Assembly: GCA_017302215.1 (NCBI GenBank)
Contig: JAFLDX010000006.1
Span: forward strand, 1 to 45,352
Reading direction: 5' to 3'
From: Lysobacterales bacterium
GTDB taxonomy: Bacteria; Pseudomonadota; Gammaproteobacteria; Xanthomonadales; Rhodanobacteraceae
DNA: 45,352 bases
Both the position numbers and the translations under genes were made by a program. Each line of letters begins with the position of its first letter. Within the stretch, counting starts at the first letter, position 1. This document shows, in pieces, positions 1 through 8,075 of this stretch. A model generated the notes under the pieces. The model ran no database searches, was not told the origin of the DNA, and saw nothing but the letters and a program-made list of their open reading frames with translations.

Positions 1-582
1 GCCGTCGCCGCGGCCCTTGCCTGCGCCACCCGCCGACGCCGGCCGGGTCGGTCCCTGGCGCGGGATCGCGACGCTGACCGGGATCGCATCGAGGTCGAGC
101 ACGTCGCGGATGAAGTCGCGCAAGGACACGACGAGTTCGGCCGTGTGCACCGGGCGTCCGGCCGCAAGCTCGCTGGCCGCCGTGGCGGCGAGTCGCACCT
201 GGTCCTCGGTGCCGAGCAGGATGATGTCGGACAACGCGGCCTCGACCGCGTCGCGGATGCGACGCGAACGGTCGTTGCTGGTCGCGCCGGGCTCGGCTTC
301 GCCATCGTCGTCGATCCCGCTGCCTTCGACGCTGCGTCGGCGCAAGTCGCGCAGGTGGAATGGATCGACGGCGAGATTGCCGGTGAATGAGCCGCCGAGC
401 GTTCGATAGGCGGCGATCAACGTGCGCAGGCGCTCGTTGATCTGGCGGTTCTCGCGCTCGCGGCGTTGCTGCACGGTCTGCATCGCGAGCAGGCGCACGC
501 CGACGCCGAGCAGGGTCACGAGGACGAGGCCGATGACCGTGGTCAGGACCGCCTGCCAGGAGCTGAAGTCGAATCCGCGCAT
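1..582 (-). CDS. Hypothetical membrane-anchored protein, 3' end cut off by the window edge
   Basis: An open frame of 194 codons begins with ATG at 582 and runs off the left edge without a stop. The N-terminus (MRGFDFSSWQAVL...) has one hydrophobic segment at about residues 10-35, then a charged helix rich in Arg, Glu and Gln that looks like a short coiled coil. After that comes a soluble region with acidic and Arg-rich stretches and a Gly-rich tail at the edge. This reads as a single-pass inner-membrane protein facing the cytoplasm. I do not recognise a family and assign no function. It lies in the same direction as, and 178 bases downstream of, the FAD dehydrogenase gene. No clear ribosome binding site precedes the ATG. 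Codon usage and GC-rich third positions fit a real gene. Confidence 0.65.
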   Translation of the reverse strand, partial: MRGFDFSSWQAVLTTVIGLVLVTLLGVGVRLLAMQTVQQRRERENRQINERLRTLIAAYRTLGGSFTGNLAVDPFHLRDLRRRSVEGSGIDDDGEAEPGATSNDRSRRIRDAVEAALSDIILLGTEDQVRLAATAASELAAGRPVHTAELVVSLRDFIRDVLDLDAIPVSVAIPRQGPTRPASAGGAGKGRGDG

Positions 583-718
583 CGCCGCAGGGCCCGTCGG
601 AGGAGTCGTGGATATCGTAGGGATGCGCCGGCCCTTCCCGCAATCCGGCGGCCGGCGCCTGCGAGCCGACGTCGGCTGGAGCCAGGCGTGCCCGACCTAT
701 TGATGAGGTGGTGAAAGC

Positions 719-736
719 AGCGGAGCGAGCTCCGCT
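719..736. repeat. Short perfect hairpin, possible weak terminator
   Basis: AGCGGAGC and GCTCCGCT face each other across two bases just after the stop of the FAD dehydrogenase gene. No T-run follows on the minus strand, so a rho-independent terminator is not proven. It could equally be a small intergenic hairpin repeat. Confidence 0.35.
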
Positions 737-760
737 CTACGGCCGAGCGGGGCCGCGGTC

Positions 761-2143
761 TCAGTCGAACAGTTTGCCCTGGTTGAACAGGCCGCCCGGA
801 TCGAGCACGCGCTTGATGCCGCGCATGACGTCGATCTCGGCCGCGCTGCGCGTGCTGCCCAGATGCGGCTTCTTGACCAGGCCGATGCCGTGTTCGGCGG
901 AGATGCTGCCGCCGACTCGTTGCAGCAGCGCGCCGAGCAGTTCGGTGACGTGATCGCACTGGCTCACGAACGCCGCGTCGTCGAGTCCAGGCGGACGCAA
1001 CACGTTGATGTGCAGATTGCCGTCGCCGATGTGTCCGAACCAGACCACATCGAAGTGCGGATACTCGTGCGCGAAGACGGCCGCCATCTCGCGCATGAAC
1101 TCGGGAATGACGCTGATGCGCATCGAGATATCGTTCTTGTACGGCCGATGCGGAGCAAGGCTCTCGGTGATGCCTTCGCGCAGCCGCCACAGCGCGGCGG
1201 CCTGGGCGTCGCTCTGGCTGAGCACGCCGTCATCGACCCAGCCCTGCCCTGCGCAGTCCTCGAACACCTCGAGCGCGGTGGCCTGGTCGGCTTCGTCGGC
1301 CGCATCGAACTCGGTGATGACGTAATACGGTGAGTCGCCTTCGAACGGACGCTGCGCGCCGTGCGCGACGACGTGGTGCAAGGCGCGGTCGGTGAAGAAT
1401 TCGAAGGCACCGAGGCTCAGTCGACGCCGACACGCGTCGAACACCTTCATCAGCGCGTCCATGCGTGGCACCGCGAAGACCATGACATTCGACGGTGGCG
1501 GCGGATCGGTCAGGCGAATCGTCGCCTCGACGACGAGGCCGAGCGTTCCTTCCGCGCCGATGACGAGGTGGCGCAGGTCGTAGCCGCTCGAGTTCTTGAT
1601 CAGGCCACGATTGAGGTCGAGCAGATCGCCGTTGCCGTCGACGAGCTTGAGCCCCGCGATCCACTCGCGCGTGTTGCCGTAGCGGATCACGCGGATGCCG
1701 CCGGCGTTCGTGGCGATGTTGCCGCCGATCGAACACGAGCCGCGTGCGGCGAAATCGACCGGATAGAACAGGCCATGCCCCCTCGCCGCCGATTGCAGCG
1801 CCTCGAGAGGGAGACCGGGTTCGACCGTGAGCGTGCGGTCGACCGCGTCGAAGGAGAGCACGCGGTTCATGCGATCGAAGGCGACCACCAGTTCGCCACG
1901 TGCAGCGACGGCACCGCCGGAGAGCCCGGTACGGCCGCCCGACGGGACGAGCCCCACGCCATGGCGGCGCGCCCAGCGCACGATGGCCTGGACGTCGGCG
2001 ATGCCGGTCGGCAGCGCGATCGCGAGCGGTGCCGGCGTCCAGCGCCGGGTCCAGTCGCGGCCGTAGTGTTCGAGATCGACCGCATCGGTGCGCAAGTCCA
2101 GATGCGGCAGTTGGGCAGCGAGTTCGGCGAGGGCGGCAGTCAT
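761..2143 (-). CDS. FAD-linked oxidase, D-2-hydroxyglutarate dehydrogenase type
   Basis: A 460-residue protein of the GlcD/D-2-hydroxyacid dehydrogenase family, which oxidises D-2-hydroxyacids (typically D-2-hydroxyglutarate to 2-oxoglutarate) with FAD. The N-terminal FAD-binding half contains PSGGRTGLSGG, GGNIATNAGG and IKNSSGYDLRHLVIGAEGTLG. The C-terminal half contains FGHIGDGNLHINVL and SAEHGIGLVKK, and ends with the usual DPGGLFNQGKL. I chose the ATG at 2143 because an upstream ATG adds 19 residues not expected in the family. The gene is divergent from serA with a 140-base gap. That pairing is informative: in Pseudomonas stutzeri SerA has been shown to reduce 2-oxoglutarate to D-2-hydroxyglutarate, and a D-2-hydroxyglutarate dehydrogenase reverses this and pulls serine synthesis forward. 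A glycolate or D-lactate substrate cannot be excluded. Confidence 0.88.
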   Translation of the reverse strand: MTAALAELAAQLPHLDLRTDAVDLEHYGRDWTRRWTPAPLAIALPTGIADVQAIVRWARRHGVGLVPSGGRTGLSGGAVAARGELVVAFDRMNRVLSFDAVDRTLTVEPGLPLEALQSAARGHGLFYPVDFAARGSCSIGGNIATNAGGIRVIRYGNTREWIAGLKLVDGNGDLLDLNRGLIKNSSGYDLRHLVIGAEGTLGLVVEATIRLTDPPPPSNVMVFAVPRMDALMKVFDACRRRLSLGAFEFFTDRALHHVVAHGAQRPFEGDSPYYVITEFDAADEADQATALEVFEDCAGQGWVDDGVLSQSDAQAAALWRLREGITESLAPHRPYKNDISMRISVIPEFMREMAAVFAHEYPHFDVVWFGHIGDGNLHINVLRPPGLDDAAFVSQCDHVTELLGALLQRVGGSISAEHGIGLVKKPHLGSTRSAAEIDVMRGIKRVLDPGGLFNQGKLFD

Positions 2144-2283
2144 CGACGCAACGGCGGGAAAGGACACCGCAGCCTGCCAGCACGGCGGCCAAGCGTCCAC
2201 TGCTGCAGTGCCGCACAGGCTGCCCCGGTTCTGGCATAGTCGCCGGCCCCGCCGCCCGCGCCATTCGTGCCCTGCCCCGCACC

Positions 2284-3519
2284 ATGAAGAAGACCTCGTT
2301 TCCGAAACAGGACATCCGCGTGCTGCTGCTCGAGGGGGTGAGCCGCACGGCCGTCGAGAGCTTCGAAGCGGCCGGATACACGCAGATCGAGTTGCACGAC
2401 AAGTCCCTGCCCGAGGATGAATTGAAGCGGCGCATCGCCGAGGCCCACCTGATCGGCATCCGCTCGCGCAGCCAGCTGACTGCCGAGGTGTTCGCGCAGG
2501 CGAAGAAGCTCATTGCGGTCGGCTGCTTCTGCATCGGCACCAACCAGGTCGACCTCGACGCCGCGCAGGCACTCGGCATTCCGGTCTTCAACGCGCCATA
2601 CTCGAACACGCGCAGCGTGGCCGAACTGGTCATCGCCGAGGCGATCCTGCTGATGCGGCGCATCCCGCAGAAGAACGCCGAATGCCATCGCGGCGGCTGG
2701 TCGAAGTCGGCCGCAGGCAGCTTCGAGGTACGCGGCAAGACGCTCGGCGTCGTCGGCTACGGCCACATCGGGACCCAGGTCGGCCTGCTCGCCGAAGCGC
2801 TCGGCATGCAGGTCATCTTCCACGACATCGAATCGAAACTGACCCTCGGCAACGCGCGTGCGGTCGCCGCTCTCGATGACCTGCTCGAACGCGCCGACGT
2901 GGTCAGCCTGCACGTGCCGGAGACCGCCCAGACGCGTGACATGATGGGTCAGCGGCAGTTCGCGCGAATGAAGCGCGGGGCTGTGTTCATCAACGCGGCG
3001 CGCGGCACGGTCGTCGACATCGACGCGCTGGCGGCGGCGCTGGCATCCGGCCAGCTGGCGGGTGCCGCGGTCGACGTGTTCCCGGTCGAGCCGAAAGGCA
3101 ACGCCGATGCGTTCACTTCGCCGCTGGTCGGCATGGACAACGTGATCCTGACCCCGCACGTCGCCGGCAGCACGCTCGAGGCCCAGGACAACATCGGCCT
3201 GGAAGTTGCCGCCAAACTCGTGCGCTACAGCGACAACGGCTCGACGCTGTCGGCGGTGAACTTTCCCGAAGTCACCCTGCCCGAGCACCCGCGCAGCCAC
3301 CGCCTGCTGCACATCCATCGCAATGTCCCCGGCGTGCTCTCGCGCATCAACGACATCTTCTCGCGCGAGAACGTCAACATCGACGGCCAGTACCTGCAGA
3401 CCAACCCGGCGATCGGTTATGTCGTGGTCGACGCATCGACCACCGACGCCCAGGCCGGTGCCTTGCGCGAAGCGCTGGCGGCCATTCCCGGAACCTTGCG
3501 CACGCGCGTTCTGTACTGA
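2284..3519 (+). CDS. serA: D-3-phosphoglycerate dehydrogenase
   Basis: A 411-residue protein, the usual length of the E. coli-type enzyme. It oxidises 3-phosphoglycerate to 3-phosphohydroxypyruvate with NAD, the first step of serine synthesis in the cytoplasm. Visible features are the substrate-domain segment GTNQVDLDAAQALGIPVFNA, the Rossmann motif GVVGYGHIG, the AARGTVVD segment, the catalytic-His region LTPHVAGSTLEAQ, and a C-terminal ACT domain (HRLLHIHRNVPGVLSRIND... and NIDGQYLQTNPAIGYVVVD) that in this family binds serine for feedback inhibition. The start is the ATG at 2284 (MKKTSF), with no strong ribosome binding site. The frame is open much further upstream, but that part does not resemble the family. 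It is divergent from the FAD dehydrogenase. Confidence 0.96.
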   Translation: MKKTSFPKQDIRVLLLEGVSRTAVESFEAAGYTQIELHDKSLPEDELKRRIAEAHLIGIRSRSQLTAEVFAQAKKLIAVGCFCIGTNQVDLDAAQALGIPVFNAPYSNTRSVAELVIAEAILLMRRIPQKNAECHRGGWSKSAAGSFEVRGKTLGVVGYGHIGTQVGLLAEALGMQVIFHDIESKLTLGNARAVAALDDLLERADVVSLHVPETAQTRDMMGQRQFARMKRGAVFINAARGTVVDIDALAAALASGQLAGAAVDVFPVEPKGNADAFTSPLVGMDNVILTPHVAGSTLEAQDNIGLEVAAKLVRYSDNGSTLSAVNFPEVTLPEHPRSHRLLHIHRNVPGVLSRINDIFSRENVNIDGQYLQTNPAIGYVVVDASTTDAQAGALREALAAIPGTLRTRVLY

Positions 3520-3582
3520 GTTTCGCGCCGGTGGCGTCGATTCCCCGGTGGCCGGACGTCACGCCCGGCATGCGTGCAAGGC

Positions 3583-4281
3583 TCAGCGTGGCTGATCGAA
3601 TACGAGCAGTTCGGCGCCGATGCCGTCCCTGATGTCGATCGAGGGCTCGTCCTCGTAGAGCAGGGCATCGCCCGCCGCGAGCGCATGGCCGTTGACGACG
3701 GCCTGGCCGCGCGCGACATGGACGTAGCCGAGCCGGCCGGGCGCGAGCGTCAACGAGGCGCGTTCGTCCGCGTCGAACAAGCCGGCATGGAGCCGCGCGT
3801 CCTGCTGGATGCGCACCGAGCCGTCGCTCCCGTCGGGGCTGGCGATGAGGCGCAGGCGTCCGCGCTTTTCGCCGGCGTCGAAGTGCTTCTGCTCGTACGA
3901 CGGGGCGACCCCGTTGCGATCCGGCATGATCCAGATCTGCAGGAAATGCGTGGTCGCCGCATGATGGTTGTACTCGGAATGCTCGACTCCGGTACCCGCG
4001 CTCATGCGCTGCACGTCGCCGGGCACGATGCTCGAGGTGTTGCCCATCGAATCGCGATGACCGAGCGCGCCTTCCAGCACGTAGCTGATGATCTCCATGT
4101 CGCGGTGGCCATGCCGACCGAAACCCTGGCCACCGGCGACGCGATCCTCGTTGATGACGCGCAGCGGACCCCAGTGCACGTGTGCCGGGTCGTGGTAGCC
4201 GCCGAACGAGAAGCTGTGGCGTGAGTCGAGCCAGCCGTGGTCGGCATGTCCGCGCTCGGCGGATCTGCGGTGGCGGATCAT
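3583..4281 (-). CDS. Pirin family protein (YhaK/YhhW-like bicupin)
   Basis: A 232-residue pirin. The N-terminal cupin carries SFSFGGYHDPAH, GFGRHGHRDMEIISYVLEG and RMSAGTGVEHSEYN, supplying the His/Glu cluster that binds the metal (iron in characterised pirins). The C-terminal cupin is degenerate, as usual. Some bacterial relatives (E. coli YhhW) have quercetinase activity, while others regulate partner enzymes, so the substrate is unknown here. The ATG at 4281 is supported by AGGGAG nine bases upstream. It follows the PagL-like gene in the same direction after 115 bases, so cotranscription is possible. It converges with serA (63 bases between stops). Confidence 0.9.
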   Translation of the reverse strand: MIRHRRSAERGHADHGWLDSRHSFSFGGYHDPAHVHWGPLRVINEDRVAGGQGFGRHGHRDMEIISYVLEGALGHRDSMGNTSSIVPGDVQRMSAGTGVEHSEYNHHAATTHFLQIWIMPDRNGVAPSYEQKHFDAGEKRGRLRLIASPDGSDGSVRIQQDARLHAGLFDADERASLTLAPGRLGYVHVARGQAVVNGHALAAGDALLYEDEPSIDIRDGIGAELLVFDQPR

Positions 4282-4396
4282 TGCAAGGCTCCCTTGGTCG
4301 ACAGGCCGACACGATGGCGGCCGCGCAACGGCGACACCAGCGGCGAGCGTGCCGACAGTCCGTTTCCCGCCCGGCGACAATGCACGGGCCAGCAGC

Positions 4397-4885
4397 TCAG
4401 AACCGCGCTCCGACCAGCAGCATCGTTTCGCCGAGGTTCTTGCCGCCACCGAGGTCGGCATTCGAGATGTGGCGCGACGCGATGACATGGTGATCGCCTT
4501 GCCAGCCCAGACCGGTGATGAACTGGCCATGGCTGCTGATTGCGGCGGTCGTCTGGGTCGCGCCGGCAACCTCGACCGTTGCGAACGCATTGCGCCACCA
4601 GTCGACGAGGCGTACGCCGACGCCGGCCAGAGCGACGTTGCGATCGAGATCGCCGGTTCCATCGCGCCCGCGAATTACGCCGATCGTGAGGGTCGGCTGC
4701 CACGTCGCGTGACGACCCTGCCGCCGTGTGCCGGCGAGGTCGACGAAGGCCACTGGCGTCGGATCGTGGGATCCGGCCAGGCTTGCACCGGCCGAAACGT
4801 GGATCTCGACCGTGCCGGCAGCGGCCGGGCTTGCGATCAAGGCCAACCCGAGCACGCACAGCGTGCCCATGCTCTCTGGCTTCAT
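4397..4885 (-). CDS. PagL-like lipid A 3-O-deacylase (outer-membrane beta-barrel)
   Basis: A 162-residue protein starting MKPESM, with a signal peptide (hydrophobic residues 7-20, cleavage near SPAAA-G) and a C-terminal Phe typical of outer-membrane barrels. Near the C-terminus SRHISNADLGGGKNLGE places His139, Ser141, Asn142, Asn150 and Glu153. PagL of Pseudomonas aeruginosa uses His126, Ser128, Asn129 and Glu140, so spacings 0, 2, 3 and 14 match exactly, and the second Asn is one position off. PagL removes the 3-linked acyl chain from lipid A at the outer membrane and lowers endotoxin signalling. The mature length (about 140) fits. The rest of the barrel is weakly conserved, so assignment rests on the catalytic cluster, size and signal. 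It lies 58 bases after the GGDEF-EAL gene in the same direction. A longer start at 4915 is possible but would precede the signal peptide. Confidence 0.75.
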   Translation of the reverse strand: MKPESMGTLCVLGLALIASPAAAGTVEIHVSAGASLAGSHDPTPVAFVDLAGTRRQGRHATWQPTLTIGVIRGRDGTGDLDRNVALAGVGVRLVDWWRNAFATVEVAGATQTTAAISSHGQFITGLGWQGDHHVIASRHISNADLGGGKNLGETMLLVGARF

Positions 4886-4943
4886 GAAGGTGCCATCCCC
4901 GGAGGTCGCTTCCATCGTCGCCCACCATGGATGAACCGCAGCG

Positions 4944-7895
4944 TCATCCGGGGCTTGATTGCGCGACTTGGCTGATCGGGGCCGGTTGCGAAAACAGGAA
5001 ACCCTGCCCTTTCGTGCAGCCGAGTTCGAGCAGAAGCTGGCGCTGCAACGGTGTCTCCACGCCCTCGGCGATCAGCTCGATGCCGAGCGACTCGGCGAGC
5101 GCCGTGATCGCGCGCACGACCGCCGAGGTGCTGCCGCGTGCGGAGAGATCGGCGACGAACGAACGGTCGATCTTCAAGGAATGGATGGGGAATCGGTGCA
5201 GGTAGCTGAGCGACGAATATCCGGTGCCGAAATCGTCGAGCTGGACCAGTACGCCGGCGTAGCGCAACCGCAGCAGGATCCGGCGCATCGTCTCGGGCTC
5301 GTCCAGCAGTGCGCCCTCGGTGATCTCGAGGCGCACGCGATGCGGTGACAGTCCGCTGGCCTCGATCATGCGCAGGGCGAGGTCGTCGAAACCGGCGGAA
5401 CGCAGGCGGCGGGCGGAAACGTTGATCGAAACGTAAGTGCCCGGCGGCAGCGCGCGCGCCTGTTCGCAGGCCATCGCGAAGAGTTGCCAATCGATCTGCT
5501 CGATGCAGCCGTTCTCCTCGGCCGCGGCGAGGAAGTCCTCGGGCCGCAACAGGCCGCGTTCCGGATGTCGCCAGCGCAGCAACGCCTCGTAGCCGACGAT
5601 GCGGCCGTCATCAAGCGCGACGATCGACTGGAAGTGCGGCTCGAACTCGGCGCGCGCGATCCCGCGACGCAGTTCACCCTCGAGATCGAGCGCACGCAAC
5701 GCCTCGGTGCGCAGCCTTTCGTCGAATACCTCGTGGCGCTGGCGGCCATGCGCCTTGGCCCGGTACATCGCGGCATCCGCGTCACGCAGCAGTTCCTCGG
5801 CACGCGTGTAGTGCGCATCGGCATGGGCGATGCCGATGCTGGCCGACGTGAACATCTCCTTGTCGCCCACGCGGACGGGCTCGATCAAGGTCGCGAGCAG
5901 CTTCTCGGCCACCGCAGTGGCGCGGCTGGTGTCCGGCAGGTTCTCGATCAGTACCGCGAACTCGTCCCCGCCGAGGCGGGCGACGAGGTCGGCACCACTC
6001 GCGCTGGCGAGACGTTGCGCGACCTGCTTCAGCAACTCGTCGCCGACGAGGTGGCCCACGCTGTCGTTGACGACCTTGAAGCGGTCGAGGTCGAGAAACA
6101 GCACGGCGAACGACTGCGAGGGGTCGTCGCGATAGCGGGCCAGGGCGCTGTCGAGTCGATCGAGCAGCAGGGCGCGATTCGGCAGGCCCGTCAGCACGTC
6201 GTGCAATGCCTGATGCATCAATCGCGCCTCGACCCGCTCGCGCTCGCCGATCTGGCGAGTCAGGTCGCGATTGGCGCGACCGAGCTCGCGTGTACGCTCC
6301 TCGACACGGCCTTCGAGTTCGGTATAGGCGCGACGCAGGGACTCCTGGGTCAGCTTGCGCTCGAGCCCGTTGGCGATGTGGAAGGCTACGAACGTCAACA
6401 GCTCCTGATCGGCGTGCGTGAAGCGTGTATCGTCGGTGTAGCTCTGCACGGCGAGCACGCCGACCGTGCGGTCGTCGCAGATCAGCGGCACGCCGAGCCA
6501 CGAACGCGCCGGCGGGCCGAAGCTCTGCACGAGACCGGCTTCGATCATGGCCTCGATGCCCTTGCGCTCGACCAGCAGTGCCTTGCCGGTGCGCAAGACG
6601 TACTCGGTGATGCCGTTCACGGGGCGTCGGCTGGGCCGGACGGGATTGATCTCGTCGACGGAGTACGGGAAGTCGAGTGACTCGCCGTCGGCCGACACGA
6701 GTGCGATGTAGAAGTTTCGCGCGTTGAGCAGCTCGCCGACGATCGAATGCACGGCGGCATGGAACTCGTCGAGCGAGCCGGCGGTGCTGGCGCGTTCGGC
6801 GATCCGGAACAGCGCGCTCTGCACGCGCGCGCCGCGCTCGCGTTCGGCAACCTCGCGCTGCAGGACGTCGTTTGCATCGGCGAGTTCGCGGGTGCGCTCG
6901 ACGACACGCGACTCGAGTTCCTCCTGGGCCTGCTTGCGTTCGAGTGCGGTGAGGACGTGCTGGGCGACGTACTGCAGCAGGACGCGATCCTGCTCGCTGT
7001 AGCGGATGTGCGGCAGATAGCTCTGCACGACGATCGCGCCACGCGTTCCGCCGATACCGACCATCGGCACGCCGAGCCAATCCTCGCACTCCGGTCCGAG
7101 TTCCGGGTTGTAGCCGATGCCGAGGCGACGACGGATCTCGGCCGATGGGCCCGTCTGGGCCTCGCCGCTGCGGATCATCGCCACGGTGAGGCTGTCCGGG
7201 ATCGCATCGAGCGGAAGATCGAGCGAGGTATCGAGGTACGTCGTGTCGACGGTGTCGACGACATAGAGGAAGCGCAGGCTGTCGCTTTCGGGTCGATACA
7301 GCGCGATGAAGAAATTCTCGGCGTAGGTCAGCTCGCCGATGATGCCGTGGATTCCGCGCAGCATGTCCGGCATGTCGAGGTCGCTGCTCGCCATCGTGGC
7401 GATCGCGAACAGGGCGCGCTGGACGTGCTCGGCGCGCTCGATGCGCCGCACGGAACGACGCAGTCGTTCGACCTCGATCAGGCCATCGGCGGCGGCGGCG
7501 ACATCGGCGCTGAACCGCGACCACCGCTGCGCATCGTCCGGATCGCCGGCGCGAACCACCCAGGCACGCGAACCATCGTCCGCGCGGGCGAGTTCGAGCG
7601 GCTCGACGACAAGCTCGAGTGCATGGCCAGCGAGTCCCTCGCGCTGGCGTTCGTCCAGGCATGCGAGCGCATCGCGCGGTTCGATCGGTCGCGCGTCCGA
7701 CTCGGCCGGGCCCAGGCTCCAGGCGAGATGCACCGCGGCGATGCCGAAGCGCGCCTTTGCGGAGCGCCCGAGCCAGGCATCGAGTTCCGCCATGCCCGTG
7801 ACGCCGAGCAGCTCGCGAGCCACGGCATCGGCCGGCTCGGGCGCGCGTGCGTCGGCGGCGATGGCCACCCCGGTGAACGGTTCGAACTGCTGCAT
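4944..7895 (-). CDS. GAF-GAF-GGDEF-EAL cyclic di-GMP turnover protein
   Basis: A 983-residue cytoplasmic protein with no membrane segment. Order: an unrecognised N-terminal region (1-155); GAF 1 (about 158-318); a charged linker helix; GAF 2 (about 358-515), a near-duplicate of the first (compare AENFFIALYRPESDSL with ARNFYIALVSADGESL); a second helix; GGDEF (about 563-720) with intact LTGLPNR and GGDEF at 642-646; and EAL (about 735-970) with EALLRWRHP, LEITEGALLD, LDDFGTGYSSL, LKIDRSF and EGVET. Both catalytic motifs look intact, so it could make and degrade c-di-GMP. The inhibitory I-site RxxD before GGDEF is absent (SGAD there). The ATG at 7895 (MQQFEPF) has a GAGGTGG upstream; an open extension of 43 residues does not look like protein. 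It is the first gene of a leftward group with the PagL-like and pirin genes. Confidence 0.93.
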   Translation of the reverse strand: MQQFEPFTGVAIAADARAPEPADAVARELLGVTGMAELDAWLGRSAKARFGIAAVHLAWSLGPAESDARPIEPRDALACLDERQREGLAGHALELVVEPLELARADDGSRAWVVRAGDPDDAQRWSRFSADVAAAADGLIEVERLRRSVRRIERAEHVQRALFAIATMASSDLDMPDMLRGIHGIIGELTYAENFFIALYRPESDSLRFLYVVDTVDTTYLDTSLDLPLDAIPDSLTVAMIRSGEAQTGPSAEIRRRLGIGYNPELGPECEDWLGVPMVGIGGTRGAIVVQSYLPHIRYSEQDRVLLQYVAQHVLTALERKQAQEELESRVVERTRELADANDVLQREVAERERGARVQSALFRIAERASTAGSLDEFHAAVHSIVGELLNARNFYIALVSADGESLDFPYSVDEINPVRPSRRPVNGITEYVLRTGKALLVERKGIEAMIEAGLVQSFGPPARSWLGVPLICDDRTVGVLAVQSYTDDTRFTHADQELLTFVAFHIANGLERKLTQESLRRAYTELEGRVEERTRELGRANRDLTRQIGERERVEARLMHQALHDVLTGLPNRALLLDRLDSALARYRDDPSQSFAVLFLDLDRFKVVNDSVGHLVGDELLKQVAQRLASASGADLVARLGGDEFAVLIENLPDTSRATAVAEKLLATLIEPVRVGDKEMFTSASIGIAHADAHYTRAEELLRDADAAMYRAKAHGRQRHEVFDERLRTEALRALDLEGELRRGIARAEFEPHFQSIVALDDGRIVGYEALLRWRHPERGLLRPEDFLAAAEENGCIEQIDWQLFAMACEQARALPPGTYVSINVSARRLRSAGFDDLALRMIEASGLSPHRVRLEITEGALLDEPETMRRILLRLRYAGVLVQLDDFGTGYSSLSYLHRFPIHSLKIDRSFVADLSARGSTSAVVRAITALAESLGIELIAEGVETPLQRQLLLELGCTKGQGFLFSQPAPISQVAQSSPG

Positions 7896-7999
7896 TCCGT
7901 GCGACCACCTCGATGGTCCGCGCCACCCGCGCGGGATGGACTGGCGGAGGGCCGCCATCGGAGGCCCGTGACGCGCCAGTATAGGGATTCCCGCCGAAG

Positions 8000-8013
8000 C
8001 GTCATCCCGAGGC
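8000..8013. repeat. 14-bp intergenic repeat, copy 1
   Basis: CGTCATCCCGAGGC lies between acnB and the GGDEF-EAL gene. Its 5' part belongs to a CGAAGC/GCTTCG inverted pair with an 11-base loop. An identical 14-mer occurs at 25499-25512. It may be a member of a dispersed repeat family; two copies in one window cannot prove this. Confidence 0.35.
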
Positions 8014-8075
8014 TTCGTCGACACGCGTCCAACCGGGCGAACCCGCCGACGACTGCGGGCTCGCCGCCGGCGCGA

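Noticed and set aside
719-736. Strong terminator after the FAD dehydrogenase
   Set aside because: The stem is perfect but has a 2-base loop and no T-run, so it is kept only as a hairpin.
1361-2239. 292-codon open frame on the plus strand
   Set aside because: Antisense of the FAD dehydrogenase, whose motifs are complete on the other strand.
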